A stretch of DNA of 38,778 bases from Microcaldota archaeon (GTDB lineage: Archaea; Micrarchaeota; Micrarchaeia; Anstonellales; Bilamarchaeaceae), in the NCBI GenBank assembly GCA_014727975.1, contig WJMK01000010.1:1-38778 (forward strand), read 5' to 3'. The position numbers and the translations under genes are program-made. Each line of letters begins with the position of its first letter. The first letter of the stretch is position 1. The notes beneath the pieces were generated by a model. It had not been told where the DNA came from and searched no databases. It was given only the letters and a program-made list of their open reading frames with translations. Shown in pieces: positions 8,775-18,319 of the stretch.

Positions 8775-9329
8775 AAAATTCTCTTCTCCTTCTTCCATAT
8801 CAGAAAATGAAGCTTCATCCATTGGCGGAAGCTCTCCTTTCGAGCTCTCTTTCTTTTCTGCTGGCCTTTCCGGGACCTTCCCTGGCTCAAAGTATGCCCT
8901 GAATTTATCAGTAAGGAAGAGCTTGGAGCTCCTCCCATATTTGCGCTGGAAAATGAATCCGTTTTCCACGAGCTCGCGCACATCATCATAGACCATCGTC
9001 CCTATGCGCTTCACAACTTCAGACTTGAGGATTCCATTGTGCCTGGCGATATAGGAAAGGGTGCGAAGCGCAGACTTGCTTATGGTTGAGGATTGGGCAA
9101 ACTGCTTTACATGCCCGACATACTCATCCTTTACCCGCATTATGTAGGACCCGTCTGCCTCAAAAATCTCCAGGGAGCTGTTGTTTTTTGCATAGTCCGC
9201 CTGGAGCTCATCAACCATGCCCCGGATGTGCCCTGCTGAAGCAATCCCTGTGAGCTTCTTTAGCTCGGGTACAGAAAGTTCCCTCCCGCTCATGAACAAT
9301 GCAGCTTCAATCAAGCGCTTGGGTTCCAT
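8766..9329 (-). CDS. scpB: Segregation and condensation protein ScpB
   Basis: MEPKRLIEAALFMSGRELSVPELKKLTGI... tandem winged-helix ScpB-like; overlaps the downstream end of the scpA ORF. Confidence 0.88.
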   Translation of the reverse strand: MEPKRLIEAALFMSGRELSVPELKKLTGIASAGHIRGMVDELQADYAKNNSSLEIFEADGSYIMRVKDEYVGHVKQFAQSSTISKSALRTLSYIARHNGILKSEVVKRIGTMVYDDVRELVENGFIFQRKYGRSSKLFLTDKFRAYFEPGKVPERPAEKKESSKGELPPMDEASFSDMEEGEENFSE

Positions 9330-9997
9330 CCGTTCACCTTTATGAAAATCTCTCCCCAGAACCTGTCCTGCCTCAGCCCAACTGCCTTCTCCTGCGCAAG
9401 GTGGAGCAGCGGTGAAAGGGTAAGGATTGTTTCCTTGGGAGTTTTTTGCTTCACGAGCTCGGAGAATAGCACAAGGTTTTCCCCATCCATCTCCTGCTTC
9501 ATTTTTGAGTAAAGCTTCCCCATTTCCTTCTCAATATCATATTCAGGGAGGGGCATCTCTATCACCTCCCTGGGCTTTATCCTGGGCTTCCTGTTCATGT
9601 GCTCCTCGTCATCATACTTTATTACTCTCTCCATCTCCACAATAAGCTCGTTCAGGGTGATTGGTGCCTTGGGAGGAATCCTCGCCTTGATTTGCAGGGG
9701 GGGAATATCGCCTTCCCCTTCCACCTCAATGGGCTCCGGGGGCATCTCAATCTCCTCAGGCTCCTCATACATCCTCAATGCATTGCTCTTGTACTTGAGG
9801 AGGATTGCAGAAGCAAGGATAATGTTCGCAGGCACATGGAACTCAAATTTTTCCATGTCCTTTACTGTTTTCATGAACCCGTCGGCCACCGCCACAATGT
9901 CTATGTCCCAGGGGTCCAGCTTCTCAGATATCACTAGGTCTACCAGGAGCTGCTTCCAGCTGGGCTTTCGCACGATGGACGTGAGGGGGAGGTCCAT
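9311..9997 (-). CDS. scpA: Segregation and condensation protein ScpA (kleisin)
   Basis: SWKQLLVDLVISEKLDPWDIDIVAVADGFM...ASAILLKYKSNAL; typical ScpA N-terminus; paired with scpB. Confidence 0.92.
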   Translation of the reverse strand: MDLPLTSIVRKPSWKQLLVDLVISEKLDPWDIDIVAVADGFMKTVKDMEKFEFHVPANIILASAILLKYKSNALRMYEEPEEIEMPPEPIEVEGEGDIPPLQIKARIPPKAPITLNELIVEMERVIKYDDEEHMNRKPRIKPREVIEMPLPEYDIEKEMGKLYSKMKQEMDGENLVLFSELVKQKTPKETILTLSPLLHLAQEKAVGLRQDRFWGEIFIKVNGWNPSA

Positions 9998-10062
9998 GCC
10001 TGGATTTCTGTTGCAATGCTTATAAATCTTTACTGTATTCTTAATGCAGAAGGGTGCGAATT

Positions 10063-11193
10063 ATGAGGACTATGAAAGCAGATATAATAAATGGGAATGA
10101 GCCGCTCTCAAAGGCCCTGGATGCCATATCCAGGACAGGGACTGCGGTGATGGTTACTAAAAATGGAAAATACTACGGGCTAATAGATGACAGGGTCATC
10201 CGCCCAAACATAAGCGATTCCAGCCGCACAAAGGCAATAAGCGCGGCAGTTCGCGCACCCCGCCTTACTGAGGATATGTCTCTTGAAGAATGCATGCGAG
10301 CATTCATGGCGGGACATTTCAAATCCCTCCCCATTATTGAAAAGGGAAAAATAATAGGGGCTATCAGCCGTGCAGATGTAATGAATGAAATGGTGCGAAT
10401 GGGGAACGTGCCTAAAACAAGTGTTTCGGCATTGATGGCAAGCCCGATATACACAGTTGATGAAAAGGAAACAATGGGGATGGCAAGGGGGCTCATGAGG
10501 AAGCTTGGTGTCCACCACCTTGCAGTAACCAGAAGGGGCAGGGTGTGCGGTTCCCTCTCTCCATTCGATTTTTCAATGCTTTCGCTTAAGCCAAAGGGGA
10601 GGCAGAGGTTTGCCCTCACCTCAGAAATAGACAATCCTGATGAAAAGAAAGTGGTGGAATACCTGCGGGAAAAACTTGTTACGGTAAGGGCAAGCGAGCC
10701 GCTTGAAAGCGCAGCAAGAAAAATGGCCAGGCGCAACGTTTCCAAGCTTGTTGTGCTGGAAGGGGGCAAAGCAGTCGGAGTCCTCACTGCAATAGATGTA
10801 ATGAAGTTCATGCTCAGCCTTATAGAAGAGGGCCCGACAGTGTTCATAAGCGGGCTTCCTGAAGATGATATGTTCTACTATGGAGACATAGAGGAAAGCA
10901 TGAAAAGCACCCTCAAAAAATTCATGAGGAGCTTTGAGCTGGGGGACGTGAATATACACTTCAAGAAAGGAAAATCAACCTACCAGATGAGCAGCAAGCT
11001 GGATGTGGAACATTCAAACCTTGTGGTGCACAGTGAAGGGTATGACCTGAAAACAGTTGTAAACGAAAATCTTGATGAAATAAAAAGGATTCTTAAAAAA
11101 AGAAAGGATTATAAAAGAGACAAAAGGAAACATTACATGACAGAGGGCTTCTATGGAGGCAGGACGGAGAGCTTCTATGAAAGGACAGGTTAG
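10063..11193 (+). CDS. Multi-CBS-domain protein with C-terminal HPF/RaiA-like domain
   Basis: ORF 10054-11193 (GTG at 10054; ATG at 10063 or 10072). About four CBS-like repeats, then VFISGLPEDDMFYYGDIEESMKSTLKKF...VVHSEGYDLKTVVNENLDEIKRILKKRKDYKRDKRKH, similar in pattern to HPF. Confidence 0.8.
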   Translation: MRTMKADIINGNEPLSKALDAISRTGTAVMVTKNGKYYGLIDDRVIRPNISDSSRTKAISAAVRAPRLTEDMSLEECMRAFMAGHFKSLPIIEKGKIIGAISRADVMNEMVRMGNVPKTSVSALMASPIYTVDEKETMGMARGLMRKLGVHHLAVTRRGRVCGSLSPFDFSMLSLKPKGRQRFALTSEIDNPDEKKVVEYLREKLVTVRASEPLESAARKMARRNVSKLVVLEGGKAVGVLTAIDVMKFMLSLIEEGPTVFISGLPEDDMFYYGDIEESMKSTLKKFMRSFELGDVNIHFKKGKSTYQMSSKLDVEHSNLVVHSEGYDLKTVVNENLDEIKRILKKRKDYKRDKRKHYMTEGFYGGRTESFYERTG

Positions 11194-11641
11194 CAATGAA
11201 CTGCTTGTAGTTGTTGGCTTCATATTGCTCATATTGATTCCGCTGCTCTACGTCATGTTCTTCAAGATGGATGCAATACGCACAGACCTTGCAATGCTCC
11301 AGGTCCATTTCTCTGTTGCCCGCATTGCATTCCTTGTGAACGCTGTGGGGTACATGGGGGATGGCTCTGCAATGATTACAGAAATATATATCCCTGAAAC
11401 AGTTGAATCTGTTTCTCTTGGGGGAAGTGGAGGGCATGCGCATGAGGTGGTATTCACACTCCTTTCTGCAGGAGAAATAAATGAAGTTGTGCAGCCCACG
11501 GTTTTCCCAATAGAAGTGAGCGAGGACTATTCCCTTGCATTTGAAGAAGAGGAATCAGGAGGGGGAAGGTACCGCCTTGAAATGGAAAATGAAGGCGGGA
11601 CGGTTGTGCTTTCCCCGCAGCCTGACCCTGGAAATCCTTAG
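11177..11641 (+). CDS. Prepilin-like protein with class III signal peptide
   Basis: ATG at 11177: MKGQVSNELLVVVGFILLILIPLLYVMFF; K-G/Q cleavage-type motif followed by hydrophobic helix; overlaps the upstream CDS by 17 nt. Confidence 0.7.
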   Translation: MKGQVSNELLVVVGFILLILIPLLYVMFFKMDAIRTDLAMLQVHFSVARIAFLVNAVGYMGDGSAMITEIYIPETVESVSLGGSGGHAHEVVFTLLSAGEINEVVQPTVFPIEVSEDYSLAFEEEESGGGRYRLEMENEGGTVVLSPQPDPGNP

Positions 11642-12867
11642 AGGACTCTTTTTCCCTTTATTTCCTTTACAACTCTTGAGCCATCCACAACCAGCTTCCC
11701 TTTCAGGATTACCTTTTTTACCCTTCCCTTTAGCCTGAATCCCTCATATGGGGTCCAGCCGCACTTGGACTCAAAGCCGTCCGCGGAAACATTCCATTTT
11801 TCCTTAAGGTCCACAAGAGTGAGGTCCCCATCGTAGCCTTTCCCTATTCTGCCCTTGGTTTTGAGGCCAAAGATTTTTGCAGGGCTTTCCGCCATCCTGT
11901 TTATTATCCATGGGAGCTCCACCCTTCCTTCATTGTAGGCATTAAGGAAGAGTGCCAGGGAAGTTTCAAGGCCGGGGAGGCCTGCAGCCCCTGCCTCCTT
12001 GTCCTGCGGAGTGTGCGGTGCATGGTCGCTTCCAACGGAGTCCACAAAATATAATGCGCCCCAGAGTTCCCTCCTCTCTGCTTCAGACCTGAGCGGAGGG
12101 TAAACGTTTGCAAACTGCTTCAGCCTTTTGCCGTCTTTTTCTTTTGAAAGGAAAAGGTGGTGGGGGGTTGCCTCTACCAGGGACCTGCCCCATATTTTTG
12201 CAAGGTGCACCGCCTCAAATGTGGTTGTGTGGGCAAAATAAACAACGCGGTTCGCCTGGGCTGCAAGCATCCTTGCCTTTTCCACTGCAATTTTTTCAGC
12301 AACTTCCCCCCTGCCTTTTTTCAGCTTCTCCATTGCCCTTAGTGTTTCCTCATCCTCTGCATGCAGCAGCAGGGGTTTCTCTTTGGGGAATTTCTCAAAA
12401 TGCCTCCAGGTGCTGTAAACATCATCCACAAGCAGTTTTCCAGTGGTTTCTCCCATGCATAGCTTCATGGATTTTGGCTTTGCTTTTTTTACTTCTGCAA
12501 AATTGTTTTTGGTTGCGCCAAAATGGAGCCCATAGTCGCAAACCGCTTTCTTTTTTGCAATCTCTGCTTTTTTCCTTAGTGTAGCTGCAGTGGTTGTGGG
12601 CGGCTTTGTGTTCGGCATGTCAAGAATTGTCGTAAAGCCCCCTGCAAGCGCTGCGCGCGTGCCGCTCCTGAAATCTTCCTTGGAAGTGAGCCCCGGGTCA
12701 CGCAGGTGCACATGCGGATCGATTAGCCCGGGGAGCGCAAAAAGGCCCTTCGCATCTATCCCCTCACCCTTGAACTTCCCGAAGCCCTTGAACTTTCCAT
12801 TCTCAATCAGTATGTCCTTGGAGACTACCCGCCCTCCCAAGTAAAACTTAGCATTTTTTATTATCAT
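11638..12867 (-). CDS. pyrC: Dihydroorotase
   Basis: DPHVHLRDPGLTSKEDFRSGTRAALAGGFTTILDMPNT...SDHAPHTPQDKE. Confidence 0.94.
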   Translation of the reverse strand: MIIKNAKFYLGGRVVSKDILIENGKFKGFGKFKGEGIDAKGLFALPGLIDPHVHLRDPGLTSKEDFRSGTRAALAGGFTTILDMPNTKPPTTTAATLRKKAEIAKKKAVCDYGLHFGATKNNFAEVKKAKPKSMKLCMGETTGKLLVDDVYSTWRHFEKFPKEKPLLLHAEDEETLRAMEKLKKGRGEVAEKIAVEKARMLAAQANRVVYFAHTTTFEAVHLAKIWGRSLVEATPHHLFLSKEKDGKRLKQFANVYPPLRSEAERRELWGALYFVDSVGSDHAPHTPQDKEAGAAGLPGLETSLALFLNAYNEGRVELPWIINRMAESPAKIFGLKTKGRIGKGYDGDLTLVDLKEKWNVSADGFESKCGWTPYEGFRLKGRVKKVILKGKLVVDGSRVVKEIKGKRVL

Positions 12868-12911
12868 CTCAACCCTCAGGGAAAAATAGGATTAAGCAAA
12901 TATAAATCTAT

Positions 12912-14558
12912 CTAGAAGGGTATTGGCATAATAAGGGCAAAATTCTTCAGGAACTTCATCCAGATTTTGTTGTACCACTTGTTCCTTTTTTCAATTACAT
13001 TGAGGAGGTCCCTGAATGCCTCCTTTTCCCCTGGCCCCATCTTGCTTTCCGTTACTTTTTTGTGCTCCTTCCCATCCACGATGGTTACTTCCTCCTGTTT
13101 ACCTATCTGCTTGTTTGCCTGCTCATACCATGGGGGAAGGGAACTCCTCTTCTTTTTTATAGCCTTGATGAAATCCCCTGTTTTTACCTTCCTCTCCTTT
13201 CCGCTCTTGAACGCTTCCCTCCAGGGGATTGCTGCAGCCTCCTCAACAATTGCCTTCAGGTCTGCAGATGCATAGCCTGCAGTTGCAATTGAAAGGCGCT
13301 TGTATGGTATTCCCTTGGAAACAGGCCTCTTTTTTGCATGAATCTTGATTATTGCTTCCCTCGAGCCAAAGTCCGGCTCAGGGACATAGAGGGTTTTGCT
13401 GAAACGCCCGGACCTTCTCAGCGCAGGGTCGATATCCCAGGGGGCGTTTGTTGCTGCAATGATAAGGACGTTCTGGTTGTTTGCTTCAACTCCGTCCATC
13501 TCGTAAAGCATCTGGTTCACGGCCATCCTCATGTACTGCGCTCCTTCCTGGGCATCCCTCCTTCCCCCAATAGCATCTATTTCATCAAAGAACAGGATGC
13601 AGGGGGAGTTTTTCCTGGCTGTTTCGAATACTTTGTGGATATTCTTTTCCGTGTTTCCTACGTACATGTCCAGCAGGTCTGAAAGCTTTGCGTTTATGAA
13701 TGCAGAATCACATTCCCCTGCTGCGGCCTTTACGATATATGTTTTCCCGCACCCTGGGGGGCCGTACATAATGATTCCGCCCCCTCCGAGCTTACCGTAT
13801 TTCCTTGCAAGCTCGGGTTTTGCCATGGGGTAGATAACTGCTTCGCGGATTTCCTCCTTCATCCTTTCCATTCCCGCAACATCGTTGAAGTTCATGTCGG
13901 GTTTGTGGAGCACCTTAATCTCAGAGGTTCCGCCTTCTTTTCCTCCGCCTCCCCCTCCTTCTGCGCCTCCTGACTGCTTCTTGGTCTTTGCGGATTCAAG
14001 GTGGCTTTTTGCCTCTGCAAGCTCTGGGTTCAGTTCAAGCGCTTTTTCATAATCAGAGATTGCAGAATCCACATCCCCTGCATACTCATATGCAAGCCCC
14101 CTGAGGTGGTATGCCTCAGAGAAATCAGGCTTGAGCTGCAGCACCTTGGTGAAGTCCTCCACTGCTTTTTCATAATCTTCCAGGGAAGCATAGGATAGGG
14201 CGCGGTTGTAGTATGCCTTGAGGTAATTCGGGTTCAGCATGATTGCCTTGTCGTAATCCTTTATTGCGCTGGTATAGTCCTGCTTCCTGTAGAATGCATC
14301 CCCTTTGTTGTTGAAGATAATCGGGTTCTTGGGGTCCAGCTCAGCAGCTTCAGTGTAATCTGCAATTGCCTTGTCATAGTTCTTGAGCTGATAGTAGCTT
14401 AGTGCGCGGTTAAAATAAGCTTCAGAAAAGAGCGGATTTAGCAGTATAGCCATGTTGTAGTTCTCTATTGCCTTCTCGTAATCTCCCTTCTCATAGTAGT
14501 CATTGGCTATTTTGTAATAACTCCCTGCATCTACTAATTGGGGTTTTTTCTCTGCCAT
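12912..14558 (-). CDS. TPR-repeat AAA+ ATPase fusion
   Basis: Five TPR-like repeats, Gly-rich linker GGAEGGGGGGKEGG, AAA module: Walker A GPPGCGKT, Walker B CILFFDEIDAI, RRSGRF arginine-finger region. Confidence 0.92.
   Translation of the reverse strand: MAEKKPQLVDAGSYYKIANDYYEKGDYEKAIENYNMAILLNPLFSEAYFNRALSYYQLKNYDKAIADYTEAAELDPKNPIIFNNKGDAFYRKQDYTSAIKDYDKAIMLNPNYLKAYYNRALSYASLEDYEKAVEDFTKVLQLKPDFSEAYHLRGLAYEYAGDVDSAISDYEKALELNPELAEAKSHLESAKTKKQSGGAEGGGGGGKEGGTSEIKVLHKPDMNFNDVAGMERMKEEIREAVIYPMAKPELARKYGKLGGGGIIMYGPPGCGKTYIVKAAAGECDSAFINAKLSDLLDMYVGNTEKNIHKVFETARKNSPCILFFDEIDAIGGRRDAQEGAQYMRMAVNQMLYEMDGVEANNQNVLIIAATNAPWDIDPALRRSGRFSKTLYVPEPDFGSREAIIKIHAKKRPVSKGIPYKRLSIATAGYASADLKAIVEEAAAIPWREAFKSGKERKVKTGDFIKAIKKKRSSLPPWYEQANKQIGKQEEVTIVDGKEHKKVTESKMGPGEKEAFRDLLNVIEKRNKWYNKIWMKFLKNFALIMPIPF
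14004..14534 (-). repeat. Five TPR-like 34-aa repeats
   Basis: Repeated YYxxGDYEKAIxxYxxAIxLNPxxxEAYxNRA-type units in the N-terminal third of the AAA protein. Confidence 0.85.
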
Positions 14559-14625
14559 CTCACCACTGCCGCTGTTGAGTTATTCATGGTAAAGTATTTT
14601 AAAGTATTTTCCCCGAAATCCTAGC

Positions 14626-15138
14626 ATGAGCTCGAAGAAAGGCCAGGCAGCCATGGAATACCTCATGACCTACGGCTGGGCACTTGTAGCACTTGTTGCG
14701 GTTATTGCAGCCCTTATGGCCACCGGGGCGTTTAATCCTTCTTACCTGATTGCTGAGGAATGCACCCTCCAGCCCGACCTTGCATGCACCGGGCACCTCC
14801 TTTACATTGATTCCGGGGGCACTCCGCAGCTTGAGTTCCGCATAAGCAATGGGCTCGGGCATGACATATTGCTTGGGGATGTGAAGGTAACCACAAGCGA
14901 TAATGAAGAATATGAATCATACGACCTCGACCCGGCAGGGAGCAAGATTGAGCAGGGGGAATCCAAAGAAGTTATGATGGCACTCGGGAACCTGCGCACA
15001 ATCAAGGACGACGTAGAAAAAATGAAGGTAAGCATTACTTATGTAACCTGCGCACCGGAAGTGAATCCTGACTGCACTTCAGGCGGCCCTTCACACACAG
15101 TAAGCGGAAGGATAGTTGCGCATACACTAGAGGAATAA
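14626..15138 (+). CDS. Type IV prepilin-like protein with class III signal peptide
   Basis: MSSKKGQAAMEYLMTYGWALVALVAVIAALMATGAF; canonical archaeal KKGQxAMEYLMTYGW motif. Confidence 0.88.
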   Translation: MSSKKGQAAMEYLMTYGWALVALVAVIAALMATGAFNPSYLIAEECTLQPDLACTGHLLYIDSGGTPQLEFRISNGLGHDILLGDVKVTTSDNEEYESYDLDPAGSKIEQGESKEVMMALGNLRTIKDDVEKMKVSITYVTCAPEVNPDCTSGGPSHTVSGRIVAHTLEE

Positions 15139-15145
15139 GGGAAGC

Positions 15146-17491
15146 CTAAGCTTCTTTTTCTTCTTCAGCCTTTTCCACTTTGAATTCGCCTTCTTTTATT
15201 TCCCGGATTCTTGTGATTTTCTTCACTTCTTCAATTAGTTCCGGGTCCAGTCCTAGTTTCGGAGTGATAAGGATTATCTCCGCGCCCTGGGAAATCTGGG
15301 CTGCTGCCTTTGCCTGCCTTATCCGGGAGATGATTTCCCGCATGGGCTCAACCTTCTCAAATTCCTGTGGGAACCTGTTTCCCACCTTTGGCCAGGGAGT
15401 AAAGTTTATTGTGTCTCCCTCCCTTCCTCCGAACATCCCATGGTAGATTTCCTCGGAAATGTGCGGAGAAACAGGCGCAAGCATCTTTATGAAGGAATAG
15501 AGGACTTCGTGCAGCACGTACTGCGCTGCCTTCTTGGATTCGTCATCCTCCCCGTATGTGCGGTACTTCACGTACTCAAGGTAGTCATCGCAGAAATCGT
15601 GCCAGAAGAAATCATGGAGCTTGCGCATGCACCTGTGGAATTCGTAATTCTCCATTGCATCCGTGCATTCTTCAATTGCCTTGTTGAGCGATTCCATCAT
15701 CCACTTGTCAACTAACTTCAATTCGGGCTTGGAATTGTCGTATCCCTCCAGCCCCTTCTGCACAAACTTGGACGCATTCCACACCTTGTTCAAAAATGAC
15801 TTGGCAAACTTGATGTCTTCATAGGAAAATGGGCGGTCCTTGGCCATTGCCCCGCTCATTGCTGCCCACTGCCTTATTGCATCCGCAGGGTACTCCTTGA
15901 GCAGGTCCGTGGGGGAGATTACATTGCCCAGGGATTTGCTCATCTTGCGCCCATCTGGGGCAAGCACATTCCCATTCAGGAGCACAACATCCCAGGGCTT
16001 CTCCCCTGTTATTCCAATCCCTGAGCGGTAAATGGTGTAGAACGCCCAGGTGCGCACAATCTCCACGCCCTGGGGGCGGAGGGCGCTCGGGTACATCCTT
16101 TCCCATCCTTCCCTGTCCGGCCACCCTGCCACAATCAGCGGGGTAATGGAAGAATCCACCCAGCAATCCAGCACAGATTCCTCGGGCTTCATTTTCCCGC
16201 CGCACTTGCAGGTTTTTTCCGGGGCTTTTTCCGGGTAGAACGGAAGGGAATCTGCTTTTGCTGTTTTTCCGCATTTTTCGCAATAGTAAAATGGTATTGG
16301 GGTCCCGAAATGCCTCTGCCTGGAGATTACCCAGTCCCATTCAATTGAATCCGCCCAGTTGTCCAGGTAGTTTATGCCAAATTCCGGCACCCAGCGCATC
16401 TCCCGGGCCATTTGCTTGATTTTCTCCCTGTGGTTTGTGATGTCTGCAAACCACTGCTTGCTCATTGCATATTCTACAGGTGCCTTGCAGCGGTCGTGGA
16501 CCTTGATTACCTGGGGAAGGGTTTCCTGCTTTACGATTTTGCCTTCCTCCCTGAATTTCTGGATTAGAGTTTCCTTTGCCTGGGCAGGCTTGAGGCCGTC
16601 GAATTCTCCTGTTCCTGTGAGCTTCCCGTGCTGGTCCAGGATTGAAATAATGGGGAGCTTGTGCCTGTATGCCCAAACAATATCCTGCTTGTCCCCGAAA
16701 GTGCAGACCATCAGGAGACCGGTCCCGTATTCCTTGTCCACGTCCTTGTCAGGGATTATGGGCACTTCCTTGCCCAATGCAGTAGTTGCTTTTTTCCCTT
16801 CCAGGCTTTTGTAGCGCTCATCATCAGGGTGGTACATCACCGCAACGCACGCATACATCAGCTCCGGGCGGGTGGTTGCAATAATAAGGTCTTCCCCTTC
16901 CGGGCCCTTGAAAACGATATGGTTGAGCAGGGCTTCGCGCTCAAGGTCCTCGGTATCTGTTTTTGCAAGGGCGCTGTGGCATTTGTAGCACCAGAAAACC
17001 GGGTGCTCATCCCTGTAAATCATATTCTTGTCATACATGATGTGGAGGGAAAGCTGGACCTTGCGGTGGTAATCCTTGTCCAGGGTTCGGTACTGGTGCT
17101 CCCAGTCCGGGGAGAAGCCCAGCTTCACCATGGAATCCTTCATTTTCTCAATCATTTTGTCGGTCCACTCCACGCACTTTTCCCTGAATTCTTCGCGGGA
17201 GAGCCTCCCATACTTTTTCTCTACCTTGGTTTCTGTGGGGAACCCCTGGGTATCCCAGCCCTGCGGGTAGTAAACGTTGAAGCCCTGCATGCGCTTGTAG
17301 CGCGCAACAAAATCAAAATATGCATAGGAAAGGGCATGGCCCATGTGCAGCTCCCCGCTCGTAAAGGGCGGGGGGGTGTCTATTGCGTAGGCTTTGCGGT
17401 CGTCCAGCCCCCTGAATGTGTATGTCCCCTTTTTTTCCCATTCATCCTGCCACTTTTCCTCAATTTCTTGCGAAAACCTCTTTGCGAACAT
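15146..17491 (-). CDS. valS: Valyl-tRNA synthetase
   Basis: TPPPFTSGELHMGHALSYAYFDFVARYKRMQGFNVYYPQGWDTQGFPTE..., DGRKMSKSLGNV (KMSKS). Confidence 0.95.
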   Translation of the reverse strand: MFAKRFSQEIEEKWQDEWEKKGTYTFRGLDDRKAYAIDTPPPFTSGELHMGHALSYAYFDFVARYKRMQGFNVYYPQGWDTQGFPTETKVEKKYGRLSREEFREKCVEWTDKMIEKMKDSMVKLGFSPDWEHQYRTLDKDYHRKVQLSLHIMYDKNMIYRDEHPVFWCYKCHSALAKTDTEDLEREALLNHIVFKGPEGEDLIIATTRPELMYACVAVMYHPDDERYKSLEGKKATTALGKEVPIIPDKDVDKEYGTGLLMVCTFGDKQDIVWAYRHKLPIISILDQHGKLTGTGEFDGLKPAQAKETLIQKFREEGKIVKQETLPQVIKVHDRCKAPVEYAMSKQWFADITNHREKIKQMAREMRWVPEFGINYLDNWADSIEWDWVISRQRHFGTPIPFYYCEKCGKTAKADSLPFYPEKAPEKTCKCGGKMKPEESVLDCWVDSSITPLIVAGWPDREGWERMYPSALRPQGVEIVRTWAFYTIYRSGIGITGEKPWDVVLLNGNVLAPDGRKMSKSLGNVISPTDLLKEYPADAIRQWAAMSGAMAKDRPFSYEDIKFAKSFLNKVWNASKFVQKGLEGYDNSKPELKLVDKWMMESLNKAIEECTDAMENYEFHRCMRKLHDFFWHDFCDDYLEYVKYRTYGEDDESKKAAQYVLHEVLYSFIKMLAPVSPHISEEIYHGMFGGREGDTINFTPWPKVGNRFPQEFEKVEPMREIISRIRQAKAAAQISQGAEIILITPKLGLDPELIEEVKKITRIREIKEGEFKVEKAEEEKEA

Positions 17492-17532
17492 GAAGGTACC
17501 TCAAAAATTAGTTTATTCTGCTTATTAAACTT

Positions 17533-18297
17533 TTAAAACTGGTCGGAGGCGACTTTCATCCCATCGGTTGCTGCAATCGTCTTTACTCCTGTTTCCTCTT
17601 CTATTTCCTTTGCCTTCTTTTCCGGGGGATAGGACTGCATCTTCATTCCCATGTGGGTAATTATTGCGAGCTTGGGCTGCACCCTTCCGATTAGCCTGGA
17701 AGCGTCTTCTGCAGTGAGGTGGCCATGGTACTGGTCATTGTAGGGCTTCATTACGTTCAGGATGAGCAGGTTGCACCCATCAAAGAGCTTGTCCATTCCT
17801 TCAAAGTATTCCGTATCCCCGGTGTAGCCAATGCGCTTCCCATCCATTTCCAGCACGAAGCCAAATGCAGGAAAAGTGTCGTGCACTGCTTTTGTGAATG
17901 TGAATTTCCCTCCCTCAAATTCAAGGGATTCCCCTGGCTTTGCATTCACAATCGTTTCTACTTTGGAAAGGTGGAACTCGCTTATGCGCTGCCCATCGGT
18001 TTTTCCTTCAAGTGCATCATCCGCACCGATAAGGGTCCCTCCTTTCCTGAGCCCGTAGTTGCTCATTCCTTCTATAAGCACCCCTGCATCGCTTATGTGG
18101 TCTATGTGTGAGTGCGTAACCACCAGGATATCTGTCTTGCGGGGCACCAGGCCAAGGTTGCGCATGTGGACTAATGCTCCGGGGCCAGGGTCCACATGGA
18201 TATTTTTAGAGCCGGAAATAACGAAACCCCCGGTTGCGCGGGTCTGGTTGATTAGGTTTATTCTTCCCCCGCCTGTGCCAAGAAAGATGATTTCCAT
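17533..18297 (-). CDS. Metallo-beta-lactamase fold hydrolase
   Basis: MEIIFLGTGGGR...VVTHSHIDHISDAGVLIEG...GYTGDTEYFEGM...ITHMGMK; HxHxDH motif. Confidence 0.88.
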   Translation of the reverse strand: MEIIFLGTGGGRINLINQTRATGGFVISGSKNIHVDPGPGALVHMRNLGLVPRKTDILVVTHSHIDHISDAGVLIEGMSNYGLRKGGTLIGADDALEGKTDGQRISEFHLSKVETIVNAKPGESLEFEGGKFTFTKAVHDTFPAFGFVLEMDGKRIGYTGDTEYFEGMDKLFDGCNLLILNVMKPYNDQYHGHLTAEDASRLIGRVQPKLAIITHMGMKMQSYPPEKKAKEIEEETGVKTIAATDGMKVASDQF

Positions 18298-18319
18298 TAG
18301 GGAAGTTATGCTGGGGAAT

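Noticed and set aside
13980-14534. Possible CRISPR/satellite-like periodicity of about 102 bp
   Set aside because: It is the 34-aa TPR coding periodicity, not identical DNA repeats with unique spacers.
14591-14610. Tandem 10-bp duplication AAAGTATTTT x2 upstream of the prepilin gene
   Set aside because: Short AT-rich duplication covering the probable TATA region; likely ordinary promoter sequence.
16661-17536. 291-aa plus-strand ORF opposite valS
   Set aside because: Antisense of a confidently identified valS; no recognisable motif.
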